A stretch of 64,000 nt of DNA from Faecalicatena contorta. GTDB taxonomy: Bacteria; Bacillota; Clostridia; Lachnospirales; Lachnospiraceae. This document shows, piece after piece, positions 52,981 through 62,195 of the stretch (position 1 is its first letter; each line of letters begins with the position of its first letter). Position numbers and translations under genes: made by a program. The notes beneath the pieces were generated by a model that had not been told where the DNA came from, searched no databases, and was given only the letters and a program-made list of their open reading frames with translations. Location of the stretch: NCBI RefSeq assembly GCF_021531895.1, contig NZ_JAFBIX010000003.1, positions 53,585 to 117,584 of the forward strand, written 5' to 3'.

Positions 52981-53029
52981 AAAAAGGATGGGGCGGGGGA
53001 AAAAATTCATTTTCCTCGCCCCATCCTTT
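52981..53029 (-). terminator. Terminator of the pheS-pheT-sppA-rdd-queA operon
   Basis: AAAGGATGGGGCG (52983-52995) pairs with CGCCCCATCCTTT (53017-53029), 6 nt after the queA stop in minus-strand reading. Confidence 0.88.
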
Positions 53030-53035
53030 CATGCG

Positions 53036-54061
53036 TTAACAGATCAACATAGCATCTCCAAACGAAAAAAAGCGATATTTTTCTCTGACAGCCTCTTCAT
53101 ATGCCGACAGCACATGTTCTCTTCCAGCCAAAGCCGACACCAGCATGATGAGTGTAGACTCTGGAAGATGAAAATTCGTAATCAGACAATCCAAAACCTT
53201 AAATTTATATCCTGGATAAATGAAGATTTCTGTCCATCCACTGCATGCTTTCAAATGTCCCGTCTCATCTGCGGCAGACTCAATAGTCCTGCAGCTGGTT
53301 GTCCCTACACAGATAACTCTGTTTCCGGAATCCTTTGCCATATTAATCTTGGCCGCTGCATCTTCATCAATCTGAAAAAATTCGGAATGCATATGGTGTT
53401 CCGTAATCTCATCTACTTTAACCGGTCGAAATGTTCCAAGGCCTACGTGAAGTGTTACTCTGGCTATATCAATTCCCTTTTCTTCAATGGCTTTCAGAAG
53501 TTCCGGTGTGAAATGGAGTCCTGCCGTTGGTGCAGCCGCAGACCCTGTATGAGTAGCGTATACTGTCTGGTAACGGTTTTTATCCTCCAGTTGATGAGTA
53601 ATGTACGGCGGAAGAGGCATCTGTCCCAACTGATCTAAGATTTCCTCAAAGATTCCATCATAGGTAAATTGTATCAAACGATTCCCTTCTTCTACCACAT
53701 CAATGACTTCACCAATTAAAAGCCCCTCTCCAAAGCTGATCTTCGTTCCTATTTTTGCCTTTTTCCCCGGCTTTACCAGAGTCTCCCAGACATTATTTTC
53801 TTTTCTTTTTAATAATAATATTTCTATCTTGGCATCAGTTCCTACTTTTGAACCAATTAATCTAGCCGGAATTACTTTCGTATCATTAATAACCAGACAA
53901 TCTCCCTCATGTAGATAATCAATAATTTCTTTAAATACATGGTGGGAAACAGCTCCAGACTCCTTGTCAAGTACAAGAAGTCTGGAGCTGGAACGATCCT
54001 CCAATGGATCCTGAGCAATTAATTCTTCCGGCAATTCATAATAAAAATCTTGACGTTTCAT
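53036..54061 (-). CDS. queA: S-adenosylmethionine:tRNA ribosyltransferase-isomerase
   Basis: Builds the epoxyqueuosine cyclopentene ring on tRNA. 341 residues. The start [20 protein letters not shown] is typical, followed by [31 protein letters not shown]-like [11 protein letters not shown], and the C-terminal [19 protein letters not shown]. Last gene of the pheS operon. Confidence 0.97.
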   Translation of the reverse strand: MKRQDFYYELPEELIAQDPLEDRSSSRLLVLDKESGAVSHHVFKEIIDYLHEGDCLVINDTKVIPARLIGSKVGTDAKIEILLLKRKENNVWETLVKPGKKAKIGTKISFGEGLLIGEVIDVVEEGNRLIQFTYDGIFEEILDQLGQMPLPPYITHQLEDKNRYQTVYATHTGSAAAPTAGLHFTPELLKAIEEKGIDIARVTLHVGLGTFRPVKVDEITEHHMHSEFFQIDEDAAAKINMAKDSGNRVICVGTTSCRTIESAADETGHLKACSGWTEIFIYPGYKFKVLDCLITNFHLPESTLIMLVSALAGREHVLSAYEEAVREKYRFFSFGDAMLIC

Positions 54062-54084
54062 AATATGAATCCCTTCTTTATATA

Positions 54085-54744
54085 TTATTGTGCATGTCCC
54101 TGATGAATCTGCTCATCCACGGACTTCTGAACCGATGGATCCTGAGGCGGCATTGCCCCTGGACCTTGCGGCGGCATCGGCGCCGGACCTTGTGGTGGCA
54201 TTGGTGCCGGACCTTGCGGTGGCATTGGTGCCGGACCTTGTGGCGGCACTTGCCACCCCTGCGGGACTTGATATACTGGATATACTTTTACTTTCTTAGC
54301 ATAGATAACTCTCGTGTCACAAAGCATATCATGCAATCCTCGTTTTTCACGGTCGACGCCTGCCATAATATATCCAATCCCGACAGACAAACCACACAGG
54401 AACCTCCCGACCGTCTCCCGGTAAATCACATCGATCAGATTCAGTTTCTGGCTCCCATCTTCGTTGACAACCCTCAGATTCATTGCTTTTTTTCCAAGAG
54501 TCGTCCCGGTATAATAGGTAAACAGAACGAAATACGTCACTTGAAGCACATAAAGAATAATATCTTTCCAAGTATAATGGAACAATATATTTCTTCCAGA
54601 AAGTGCACCGCCAGCTACTACCGATAATAGGATTCTCACGAGCAAAAGTCCCACAAACACTACCGAACGGTCAATACAATAAGCTGCTGCTCGTACCCAA
54701 AAACCGGCGAACTCCATTGAAGGTCTATTGTAATTGTTCTGCAT
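54085..54744 (-). CDS. RDD-family membrane protein with proline-rich repeat tail
   Basis: 219 residues. Residues 8-130 are an RDD domain with three membrane segments and the usual start [15 protein letters not shown]. From about residue 165 the tail is rich in Pro, Gln, Gly and Met and contains four near-copies of the eight-residue unit APMPPQGP, encoded by 24-bp repeats at about 54145-54245. The RDD role (possibly transport) is unknown. It overlaps sppA by 20 nt. Confidence 0.85.
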   Translation of the reverse strand: MQNNYNRPSMEFAGFWVRAAAYCIDRSVVFVGLLLVRILLSVVAGGALSGRNILFHYTWKDIILYVLQVTYFVLFTYYTGTTLGKKAMNLRVVNEDGSQKLNLIDVIYRETVGRFLCGLSVGIGYIMAGVDREKRGLHDMLCDTRVIYAKKVKVYPVYQVPQGWQVPPQGPAPMPPQGPAPMPPQGPAPMPPQGPGAMPPQDPSVQKSVDEQIHQGHAQ

Positions 54745-55714
54745 AGTACATCGGCACCCCGCTTTCCATATCTGCTGCGGTCTCTGTCAATATCTGAGCT
54801 TCTGATTTTGGAACCAAGTCTTTGACTTCTGCCAACAGTGAAGACAGTGTATTTTTTGAGCTTTCCAATTCATAGAATTCATCAACATTTAATTCTTCAC
54901 TCATTGCTTCCTTCATATCATCGTAAAGACTGATCTCATCAATCAACCCATTTTCCAGTGCTTGATTTGCCGTATAGGTACGTCCGTCTGCAAGCTGTTT
55001 CACTTCCTCCTCGGACATACCACGTCCATCTGCTACTATCCCAACAAATTTTGAATAATATTCATCCACTTGACTCTGATAAATTGCTATCTGCTCATCA
55101 GTCATCTTGGAACTATCCTTATTGGCACCGCTGGTAATACTTACATAGCGAATTCCTAATTTTTCATATAACCCACTCATATCATACCCTGCCATGATCA
55201 CGCCAATAGAGCCTGTTGTTGTATTTGGATTTGCATATATCTTATCTGCTGACATAGACACCATATATCCGCCAGAAGCTGCATAATGTGCCATATAATC
55301 CCAGACAGGACATCCGGTGGTCTCCTTGTATTCTTTTAACTTCAGATAGAGCTCTTCTGATTCATATACGGTACCACCAGGTGAATCCACATACAGCAAG
55401 ATGCCCTGATTATTCGAATCATCCATCAAATTATCAATATACTCCAACGTTGTTGTGTGTTGATAACCTGAAGATGTCTCAAAATAATTGCTCTCTGTCT
55501 GTTCTTGAATCGTTCCTTCTACTCTGACGATTGCAATATAGTTTTTCCCAGGCGGTTGGAAATCGTAGCCTCCCGTCATAAGATGCTCAGCACTTTCTTC
55601 CAGCATTCTCTGTGAAAATGAATCTGTCAACGCATTTGTCAATACACTGGCCACTCCTATCGCAACAAACAGGATAGCTGCTATAATCAGACCACCAATC
55701 TGCTTTTTCTTCAT
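54725..55714 (-). CDS. sppA: Signal peptide peptidase SppA-type serine protease
   Basis: 329 residues from ATG 55714, which has GGAGAG ahead; ATG 55729 lacks a good site. One N-terminal membrane anchor (about residues 5-25) precedes an S49 domain: DSPGGTVYESEELYLKL, then TGSIGVIMAGYD bearing the catalytic Ser near residue 190. MSADKIYANPNTT precedes it. It cleaves remnant signal peptides or other membrane proteins. Co-transcribed with pheT. Confidence 0.9.
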   Translation of the reverse strand: MKKKQIGGLIIAAILFVAIGVASVLTNALTDSFSQRMLEESAEHLMTGGYDFQPPGKNYIAIVRVEGTIQEQTESNYFETSSGYQHTTTLEYIDNLMDDSNNQGILLYVDSPGGTVYESEELYLKLKEYKETTGCPVWDYMAHYAASGGYMVSMSADKIYANPNTTTGSIGVIMAGYDMSGLYEKLGIRYVSITSGANKDSSKMTDEQIAIYQSQVDEYYSKFVGIVADGRGMSEEEVKQLADGRTYTANQALENGLIDEISLYDDMKEAMSEELNVDEFYELESSKNTLSSLLAEVKDLVPKSEAQILTETAADMESGVPMYYAEQLQ

Positions 55715-55732
55715 GCTTTTACTCTCCATATT

Positions 55733-58153
55733 TTATTTACGAAGCTCGATTCCCATGCCTTCCAACGCTTTCAGAATTCTATCCATGGACTCTGAAACTT
55801 CTGAATCTTCGAGTGTCTTATCTTTCGCACGGAACACGATAGAATATGCTACTGATTTGTATCCTTCCTTAATCTGTGCTCCTTCATAAAGATCGAACAG
55901 TGCATAGCTTTCCAGATATACTCCGCCCTTTTTCTCAATGACTTCTTCAACCTGGCCTACCAGGATGTCTTTCGGCATAACCATACTGATATCACGTGTC
56001 ACAGCAGGGAATCTCGCAATTCCTGTGTACTTTCTGTCAAATGATGCTCTCTCAACGATTTCAGGCATATCAATCACTGCAACGTATGCTCTTGTACCGA
56101 TACCATATGCATCTGCAACATCTGGATGCAATTCTCCCAGATAACCAACAACCTTGCCATCATAAATAATATTTGCCTGACGACCCGGATGAAGATATGG
56201 TTTTCCTGCATTTGGATCATATGTTTCTTTCTTATGCAGACCAACCTTTTCAAAGAACTCTTCAACTACACCTTTCATACTGAAGAAATCTCCATCTCCA
56301 TACATTCCAAGTGTAAACTGCATTCTTTCTTCCGGAAGTTCTGTGAGCGGAAGAGCCTTCGGGATGTATACATTACCTAATTCATACAGTCTGACATTCT
56401 TATTTCTTCTATTATAATTAGTTGCCAATGATGTCAGCATTCCATTCAAAGAAGTCGTACGCATGATACTATAGTCTTCTCCAAGAGGATTCATAATCTC
56501 AACCGTCTGACGAAGCGGTGAGTCTGCAGGTATCATTAATTTATCAAATACCTTTGGACTTTCAAATGAATAAGTCATTCCCTGGCTAAATCCACAGAAC
56601 TCAGCAATATCACGAGCAACTTCTTCTACACGCAGCTTGAATGACAATTTACCAGTTGTAGCTTCACCTTTCGGAAGTGTAGTTGGAATATTATCATATC
56701 CGTAGAATCTTGCCACTTCTTCTGCCAAGTCAGCCATGCGGAATAAGTCATGACGGAAAGTAGGCGCAATTACTTCGTTTGTCTCTTCATCATATTCAAG
56801 ATCTATCTTTTTGAAGTATCCAATCATCTCTTCCTTTGAAATGTTGGTTCCAAGCAGACTATTGATTTCATCCTGATCAAAAGGAACTCTTACCGGCTCT
56901 TTTTTCTTACCATAGACATCAACCATTCCACCTACCACTTCACCAGCTCCTAATTCTTCTACCAGCTGGCATGCACGGTCGATAGCAGCCTGTGCATTAT
57001 TTGGATCAAGACCTTTTTCAAACTTACCAGAAGCATCGGTACGAAGTCCGATCTTCTTACTAGATTTACGGATATTTGTTCCATCGAAACAAGCAGCTTC
57101 AAAAAGCATTGTCTGTACATCATCTGTAATCATGGAATTTTCTCCACCCATGATACCTGCAATACCGATGGATTTCTCTCCATCGCAGATCATCAGTACA
57201 GATTCGTCCATCTCTCTTTCCTGCCCATCCAGAGTTGTAAACTTTTCTCCTTTTGCAGCTTTGCGCACAATAATCTCACGGTCAGCGATTGTATCCAAAT
57301 CATAGGCATGCATCGGCTGTCCATATTCTTCCATGACATAGTTTGTGATATCAACCAGATTATTGATTGGACGAATGCCTACAGAAGCCAGACGTCTCTG
57401 CATCCACTTTGGAGACGGTCCGATCTTAATATTCTTCACAACTCTTGCACAATATCTTGGGCAGAGATCACTGTCTTTTACAGTTACTTTGATATAGTCG
57501 TTAACATCCTCAGCATTTCCAGTCTTAGTTACTACCGGAGGTTGAAATTTCTTTCCGAAAGTAGCGGCAGCTTCTCTTGCAATACCTACAACACTAAAGC
57601 AATCTACACGATTAGAAGTAATCTCATACTCAAATACCACATCATTCAGTCCCAATGCTTCAATTGCGCTGGCTCCTACCTCTGCATCCTCTGGGAAGAT
57701 ATAGATTCCTTCTTCCGGTGCCTCTGGATACATGTCACGATTAGAGCCAAGTTCTTCAATAGAGCACATCATGCCGCAGCTCTCTACTCCACGAAGCTTA
57801 CCCTTCTTAATCTTTATTCCACCTGCAACACGACTTCCCGGCTCATGTCCTCCAGCAACACGTCCCCCGTCCAGTACGACAGGAACCTTGTCCCCTTCAT
57901 TCACATTATGTGCACCAGTGACAATCTGAACAGACTCACTTCCTACATTCACCTGACAGATAATCAGCTTATCTGCGTCCGGGTGCTTCTCAATCTTGTC
58001 AATCTGTCCAATCACAATCTTGTCCAGATCCGCATCCAGCACCTCATATCCTTCCACCTTCGTTCCAGACAACGTCATTGCGTCTGTATATTCCTGAGCA
58101 GTAACATCCAAGTCAGGAACATATGCTTTTATCCATGATAATGATGTATTCAT
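55733..58153 (-). CDS. pheT: Phenylalanyl-tRNA synthetase, beta subunit
   Basis: 806 residues, full length. The N-terminal tRNA-binding domain (about residues 40-150) has VNVGSESVQIVTGAHNV. B3/4 and B5 domains follow, with NLVDITNYVMEE and DLAEEVARFYGYDNIP. The C-terminal anticodon-binding (FDX-ACB) domain starts near residue 714 (FPAVTRDISMVMP). It is encoded 95 nt after pheS. Confidence 0.98.
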   Translation of the reverse strand: MNTSLSWIKAYVPDLDVTAQEYTDAMTLSGTKVEGYEVLDADLDKIVIGQIDKIEKHPDADKLIICQVNVGSESVQIVTGAHNVNEGDKVPVVLDGGRVAGGHEPGSRVAGGIKIKKGKLRGVESCGMMCSIEELGSNRDMYPEAPEEGIYIFPEDAEVGASAIEALGLNDVVFEYEITSNRVDCFSVVGIAREAAATFGKKFQPPVVTKTGNAEDVNDYIKVTVKDSDLCPRYCARVVKNIKIGPSPKWMQRRLASVGIRPINNLVDITNYVMEEYGQPMHAYDLDTIADREIIVRKAAKGEKFTTLDGQEREMDESVLMICDGEKSIGIAGIMGGENSMITDDVQTMLFEAACFDGTNIRKSSKKIGLRTDASGKFEKGLDPNNAQAAIDRACQLVEELGAGEVVGGMVDVYGKKKEPVRVPFDQDEINSLLGTNISKEEMIGYFKKIDLEYDEETNEVIAPTFRHDLFRMADLAEEVARFYGYDNIPTTLPKGEATTGKLSFKLRVEEVARDIAEFCGFSQGMTYSFESPKVFDKLMIPADSPLRQTVEIMNPLGEDYSIMRTTSLNGMLTSLATNYNRRNKNVRLYELGNVYIPKALPLTELPEERMQFTLGMYGDGDFFSMKGVVEEFFEKVGLHKKETYDPNAGKPYLHPGRQANIIYDGKVVGYLGELHPDVADAYGIGTRAYVAVIDMPEIVERASFDRKYTGIARFPAVTRDISMVMPKDILVGQVEEVIEKKGGVYLESYALFDLYEGAQIKEGYKSVAYSIVFRAKDKTLEDSEVSESMDRILKALEGMGIELRK

Positions 58154-58162
58154 TTTTTCTCC

Positions 58163-58206
58163 TTTCTGGGGACGTAGTATTCTTTCACTTTACTACGTCC
58201 CTTTTT
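58163..58206. repeat. Inverted repeat between pheS and pheT
   Basis: GGGACGTAGT (58169 side) pairs with ACTACGTCCC (58192-58201). A T run follows it only on the plus strand. It probably structures the intercistronic mRNA just ahead of the pheT ribosome binding site (AGAAAGGAG). Confidence 0.6.
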
Positions 58207-58220
58207 GCATTTTATGGTGT

Positions 58221-58245
58221 ACCCAAATGCATTTTGCCCTGTACC
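58221..58245 (-). repeat. Second copy of the GGGACAGGG-type intergenic repeat
   Basis: On the minus strand GGTACAGGGCAAAATG then CATTTGGGTAC follows the pheS stop by 3 nt. It is close in sequence to GGGACAGGGTAAAATG and ATCGGGGAC upstream of tyrA. Confidence 0.5.
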
Positions 58246-58248
58246 TTT

Positions 58249-59268
58249 TTAGAATTGTTTTAAAAATCTAATGTCGTTTTCGTATAATAATCTCATGTCA
58301 TCGATTTCGTATTTAAGCAATGCGATACGTTCCAAGCCTACACCAAATGCAAAGCCGGTGTATTCGTTTGGATCGATTCCGCACATTTCCAATACGTGTG
58401 GATGTACCATTCCGCAGCCAAGGATTTCAATCCAGCCAGATCCTTTACAGAAACGGCATCCTTTTCCTCCGCATTTGAAGCATGTCACATCTACTTCAGC
58501 ACTTGGCTCAGTGAACGGGAAATGATGTGGACGGAATTTGGTCTTTGTCTCTGGTCCAAATAATTCTTTGGCAAATACTTCCAGTGTTCCTTTCAGATCA
58601 GAGAAGGAGATGTTTTTGTCGATGACAAGTCCCTCGATCTGATGGAAAGATGGTGAATGTGTCGCATCTACTTCGTCAGAACGGAATACACGTCCTGGCG
58701 CGATCATACGAATCGGAAGTTTGCCCTGTTCCATTACACGCGCCTGTACTGGTGATGTCTGGGTACGCAGTACGATATCTTTATTAATATAGAAAGTATC
58801 TTGTTCATCTTTTGCCGGATGTCCATCCGGGATATTTAATTTTGCAAAATTATACAGATCGTATTCTACTTCCGGTCCTTCCACTACTTCATATCCCATG
58901 CCAACGAAGATTCTTTCAACTTCTTCCAGTGCAATCGTATTCGGATGACGATGTCCGACCATGTTTTTCTTAGATGGGAGTGTAACATCAATAACTTCCT
59001 GTTTCATCTTCTCCTCACGGATAGCCCTCTCCATCTTTACTTTGCTCTCTTCCAGAACAGATTCGATAGCCGCTCTTGTCTCATTGACAAGCTGTCCCAC
59101 CTTCGGTCTGTCCTCTGGCGCAACATCCTTCATTCCCTTTAATACTGCGGTAAGTTCTCCCTTCTTACCCAGGAATCTTACACGCACATCATTCAATTTT
59201 TCTGGCATATCGGCAGCTTCAATTGCCTTCAATGCTTCTTCTTTGATGTTCTGTAATTTTTCTTTCAT
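58249..59268 (-). CDS. pheS: Phenylalanyl-tRNA synthetase, alpha subunit
   Basis: 339 residues from ATG 59268. An upstream in-frame extension lies within the T-box leader and is not translated. The N-terminal coiled coil is followed by class II motifs: HPNTIALEEVERIFVGMGY, GRVFRSDEVDATHSPSFHQ, and the C-terminal FAFGVGLERIALLKY (motif 3). A Cys pair (CFKCGGKGCRFC) is typical of bacterial PheS. Forms a heterotetramer with PheT. Confidence 0.98.
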   Translation of the reverse strand: MKEKLQNIKEEALKAIEAADMPEKLNDVRVRFLGKKGELTAVLKGMKDVAPEDRPKVGQLVNETRAAIESVLEESKVKMERAIREEKMKQEVIDVTLPSKKNMVGHRHPNTIALEEVERIFVGMGYEVVEGPEVEYDLYNFAKLNIPDGHPAKDEQDTFYINKDIVLRTQTSPVQARVMEQGKLPIRMIAPGRVFRSDEVDATHSPSFHQIEGLVIDKNISFSDLKGTLEVFAKELFGPETKTKFRPHHFPFTEPSAEVDVTCFKCGGKGCRFCKGSGWIEILGCGMVHPHVLEMCGIDPNEYTGFAFGVGLERIALLKYEIDDMRLLYENDIRFLKQF

Positions 59269-59307
59269 CACTTTTCTTCCTTTCTGATTTACCAACTCTT
59301 TCGAGCA

Positions 59308-59560
59308 TAAAAAAAACTCATCCCAAAAGGGACGAGTTATCACCCGTGGTACCACCCTGATTCCCGCATCATCAATATACGGGCACTTCATTACTGCGTA
59401 ACGTGCATCTACGTCATTTTCTACTATGATTTCAAAAATGCAGCTCACGTGGGAAATTCAAGCATCATCTGAACCCAAAGGGACTTCCAGCCAACGATCC
59501 CCTCTCTCTATCGGAAAATGATTCTCTACTGACACGGTCATTGCTTTTACCTATTAATAC
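59308..59560 (-). promoter_or_regulatory. T-box leader (tRNA-Phe responsive) of pheS-pheT
   Basis: The T-box AGGGTGGTACCACGGG lies at about 59343-59358. The terminator hairpin is AACTCGTCCC with GGGATGAGTT plus a T run (59308-59338). Stem I has the AGAGAGGGGATCGTTGGCTGG region. The likely specifier is TTC (Phe) at 59453-59455 within AATTTCCC. Confidence 0.92.
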
Positions 59561-59566
59561 TTAATT

Positions 59567-59594
59567 ATTGTATCATAAGAAACTATAATGTCAA
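59567..59594 (-). promoter_or_regulatory. pheS operon promoter
   Basis: TTGACA (59589-59594), 16-bp spacer and TACAAT (59567-59572) on the minus strand. It starts 4 nt beyond the stop of the YihY-family gene. Confidence 0.8.
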
Positions 59595-59598
59595 GAAA

Positions 59599-60435
59599 TT
59601 ATTTCTCATTTCTCTCAAATATCTTCCCGTTCAATAACACATTCAACTCACCGCCCAGCAGAATGCAATACATACAAAAATACATCCACAACATAATCAG
59701 TACAATCGTCGTAAGGCTTCCATACATACTGGAAAATCCCTTGAACACATCCAGATATACAGAAAAAATCCAGGAAATTATCATCCATCCTACCGCAGAG
59801 AACATTGCTCCAGGAAGCTGATAACGGAACTTGTCCCTTCTGTTTGGCAGGAATTTATAAATCATCAGTGAAAATGCAACCAAAACAATTGGCGTAATGA
59901 TGATTCGCGTCTCTAACAGTTTCTCAGCCACTCCAAGCATAATTGGTATATGCTCCGCTATAAATAGATTCAGGGTATTACCAAATACAGATAACACAAG
60001 CAAAAATATAATAACGATAATGAACATAACCGTATAAATGGTTGCCCGAATACGCAAAAATACATAATTACGGGTCTCATTACATTTATACACACAATTC
60101 AACCCCGATGTCATAGCCAATACACCTTTTCCTGCCGACCACAAAGCAACTACTATAGTAATCGGGATGACTCCAGTAGACTGATTATACACCTGATTCA
60201 CAATAGAAGTAATCAAAGAATCAACCGATGACGGAAACACCTGAATAACAGCAGTCATAACATCCGCTTTCGTTACCGGCGTATATTGCACCATCGTAAG
60301 CAACAGTAATATAATCGGAATCATACACAGCATAAAAAAATAAGATGTCTGTGCTGCATATGCTCCCACATGATCTGCCGAAATTCCAGCAGTAATATTC
60401 GTAATATTTTGATAGAGTTGTTTTATTTTCTTCAT
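59599..60435 (-). CDS. YihY/BrkB-family inner membrane protein
   Basis: 278 residues from ATG 60435, which has TGGAGATTG ahead. Six hydrophobic segments. Conserved features are GAYAAQTSYFFMLCMIPII, IVVALWSAGKGVLAMT, the LLLVLSVFGNT segment and FSSMYGSLTTIVLIMLWMYF. The family was once labelled ribonuclease BN without support; its present function is unknown. It is encoded 89 nt after spoIID. Confidence 0.88.
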   Translation of the reverse strand: MKKIKQLYQNITNITAGISADHVGAYAAQTSYFFMLCMIPIILLLLTMVQYTPVTKADVMTAVIQVFPSSVDSLITSIVNQVYNQSTGVIPITIVVALWSAGKGVLAMTSGLNCVYKCNETRNYVFLRIRATIYTVMFIIVIIFLLVLSVFGNTLNLFIAEHIPIMLGVAEKLLETRIIITPIVLVAFSLMIYKFLPNRRDKFRYQLPGAMFSAVGWMIISWIFSVYLDVFKGFSSMYGSLTTIVLIMLWMYFCMYCILLGGELNVLLNGKIFERNEK

Positions 60436-60524
60436 GGCAATCTCCAATATATTTGTTCTATATTTTACCCGATTTTTACATATTTGTCTATCAAAACATA
60501 TCTCCTTTGCTACGATCAAAGCAT

Positions 60525-61853
60525 CTATTCAACTGTAATCCCTTGAAAAAAAAGCGTCAGTATATCCATATAATTCTTCCCTTTTTTAGCCATCTCATTC
60601 GCACCGTTCTGGCTCATTCCTATTCCGTGTCCGTACCCGCCACCTTTGATGAAAAATATATCCCCCTCTCTTTGAATTGTAAAGAACGCACTCGGGAGCA
60701 AGGATGAACTTGCTACATTTGTTCCATCTTGTTTCCGAATCTCATATCCACTACCTCCCAATGCTCTTCTTATCTTATTCTCAGTCTCCACTGTCAGTTG
60801 ACCTTTCTCTCCAACCGCACAGATTTGAAGTGCGACACCTCCTGGTCCTTCTTTGGTTACCTCTAGACTTTGCAGAACTCCGATATCTTTTCCGGTATTA
60901 ATCCCAATAAGATTCGACAAAGTCTCTACCGGTATGTCCGCCTCCCAACGATACCACGGAAGCCCTTGCTCATAATCACCTTCTGAGTCTTTTACTTCTA
61001 CCGACTGAAGATAGGCATTCTGTTCATTACATTCTGTTCCCCAGGCTTCCAGATTTGTTGTCTTCCCACAAGAAGTGGAATAATAATACGTTGTGACTAT
61101 CTGACCCTGATATCGAACCACCTGCCCTTTTGTCTCCTCTACCGCCTGGTTTGTCGTATTCTGAGGCAAAGAATTCCCATACACCTGATAATCCGTACTA
61201 TCATTGACATGAGCCTCATATTCTGGATACGCATAATCCTGCATTTGCTGATAAGCATAACTCCGAGCGCACACAGCCTGTGCTTTCAATGCTTCTAATT
61301 CATATGAAGCAGGCATCTCACTGGGTACTACTTTACATAAATACGTCTCTACAGGCAGTTCATTAATAACTATCACACCTTCTGCCGTTGTCCGAAGCTC
61401 TAATATTCCAGCATAAGACGGCGTTCCACACCCTCTTTCTATACTCTGTAATGTAATCTCTCCTCCATCTCTGGCATAGATTCGGACATTTCCGCTCTGA
61501 AACCTCGGATCATCCGGGGCGAATATAACCGACTGCATTCCTTCCGTTTCTTCTGTCTCTTCACCATATGTAATTACCAGTCCGTTAACAGCTGATATCT
61601 CCACTGTCGGATGGGCAACTTCGGCATACCCGTCGGTCATAATCAAGACCCGAATATTCGGATTACTTATTTCCATCTGAGCTTCTGGATTCTTCTGCAG
61701 TTCTTTTTCTTTCCTATATTCTTTTTTCTCAAAATTTTGAAATGAAGAAAACAATCCTCCCACGACAAACAGGCTGATTACAAGCATCAACAAATACCGG
61801 AGATATCTATACTTTCTATATCTATTATTTCTATATCTATTATTTTTTTTCAA
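60525..61853 (-). CDS. spoIID: SpoIID/LytB-domain protein
   Basis: 442 residues. An Arg/Tyr-rich N-terminus (YRNNRYRKYRYLRY) precedes one membrane anchor (about residues 20-40). The SpoIID domain has VVPSEMPASYELEALKAQAV near residue 175 and CARSYAYQQM, and a C-terminal GGYGHGIGMSQNGANEMA. SpoIID is the lytic transglycosylase of spore engulfment. The gene is alone here, so it could also be a paralogue. The N-terminal tyrosine repeats come from a short repetitive DNA tract (about 61805-61845). Confidence 0.9.
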   Translation of the reverse strand: MKKNNRYRNNRYRKYRYLRYLLMLVISLFVVGGLFSSFQNFEKKEYRKEKELQKNPEAQMEISNPNIRVLIMTDGYAEVAHPTVEISAVNGLVITYGEETEETEGMQSVIFAPDDPRFQSGNVRIYARDGGEITLQSIERGCGTPSYAGILELRTTAEGVIVINELPVETYLCKVVPSEMPASYELEALKAQAVCARSYAYQQMQDYAYPEYEAHVNDSTDYQVYGNSLPQNTTNQAVEETKGQVVRYQGQIVTTYYYSTSCGKTTNLEAWGTECNEQNAYLQSVEVKDSEGDYEQGLPWYRWEADIPVETLSNLIGINTGKDIGVLQSLEVTKEGPGGVALQICAVGEKGQLTVETENKIRRALGGSGYEIRKQDGTNVASSSLLPSAFFTIQREGDIFFIKGGGYGHGIGMSQNGANEMAKKGKNYMDILTLFFQGITVE

Positions 61854-61918
61854 TCTGTACGTATCCTCTTGTCCAATACTTTTTTCTCAATGTATGCTTT
61901 TTTCTCTTTAAATATAAC

Positions 61919-61948
61919 CAAAAAGACAGCCGCATACACGACTGTCTT
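61919..61948 (-). terminator. Terminator of the small RNA gene
   Basis: AAGACAG with CTGTCTT around a short loop (61923-61948), followed in minus-strand reading by T residues to 61919. Confidence 0.75.
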
Positions 61949-61959
61949 CTATCTTTTGT

Positions 61960-62144
61960 ATGGCCCCAAAATGCCGGTTTCTGTATTTTGACTCCTAGCC
62001 ACAGCTAGGTGGGTGTCCGCATCCGCTTTTTTGTCTTCCCCTGCACAATTCGGAGGCCTGACATATTACGGAGATATAAGAGTCCCGTTTAAAGTTTTGT
62101 AGGTTCAAAATTACAGAAGTTATCGAACATCCCAGGTTTCTACT
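61960..62144 (-). ncRNA. ssrS: Probable 6S RNA (ssrS)
   Basis: A 342-bp gap between pckA and spoIID has a near-ideal promoter and a terminator but no credible reading frame. The transcript of about 185 nt can be closed by CCTGGGATG near the 5' end pairing with CATTTTGGG near the 3' end. It contains GAACCTACAA, GGGGAAGACAAAA and a hairpin CCTAGCTGTGGCTAGG. These features agree with what I remember of Firmicute 6S RNA (a long hairpin with a central bubble), but I could not run a covariance model. Another small RNA class is possible. Confidence 0.6.
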
Positions 62145-62150
62145 GAGGAT

Positions 62151-62179
62151 ATTATACCCCATTTATATAGATTTTACAA
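62151..62179 (-). promoter_or_regulatory. Promoter of the small RNA gene
   Basis: TTGTAA (62174-62179), 17-bp spacer and TATAAT (62151-62156) on the minus strand, between the pckA stop and the RNA. Confidence 0.8.
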
Positions 62180-62195
62180 CCTATAAAACTGTTTT

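Noticed and set aside
57308..58138. Long plus-strand frame opposite pheT
   Set aside because: Shadow of the well-conserved pheT frame; no start signal or motif.
58163..58206. Hairpin between pheS and pheT considered as an intrinsic terminator of pheS
   Set aside because: The T run lies on the plus-strand side only; for minus-strand transcription there is no T tract after the stem.
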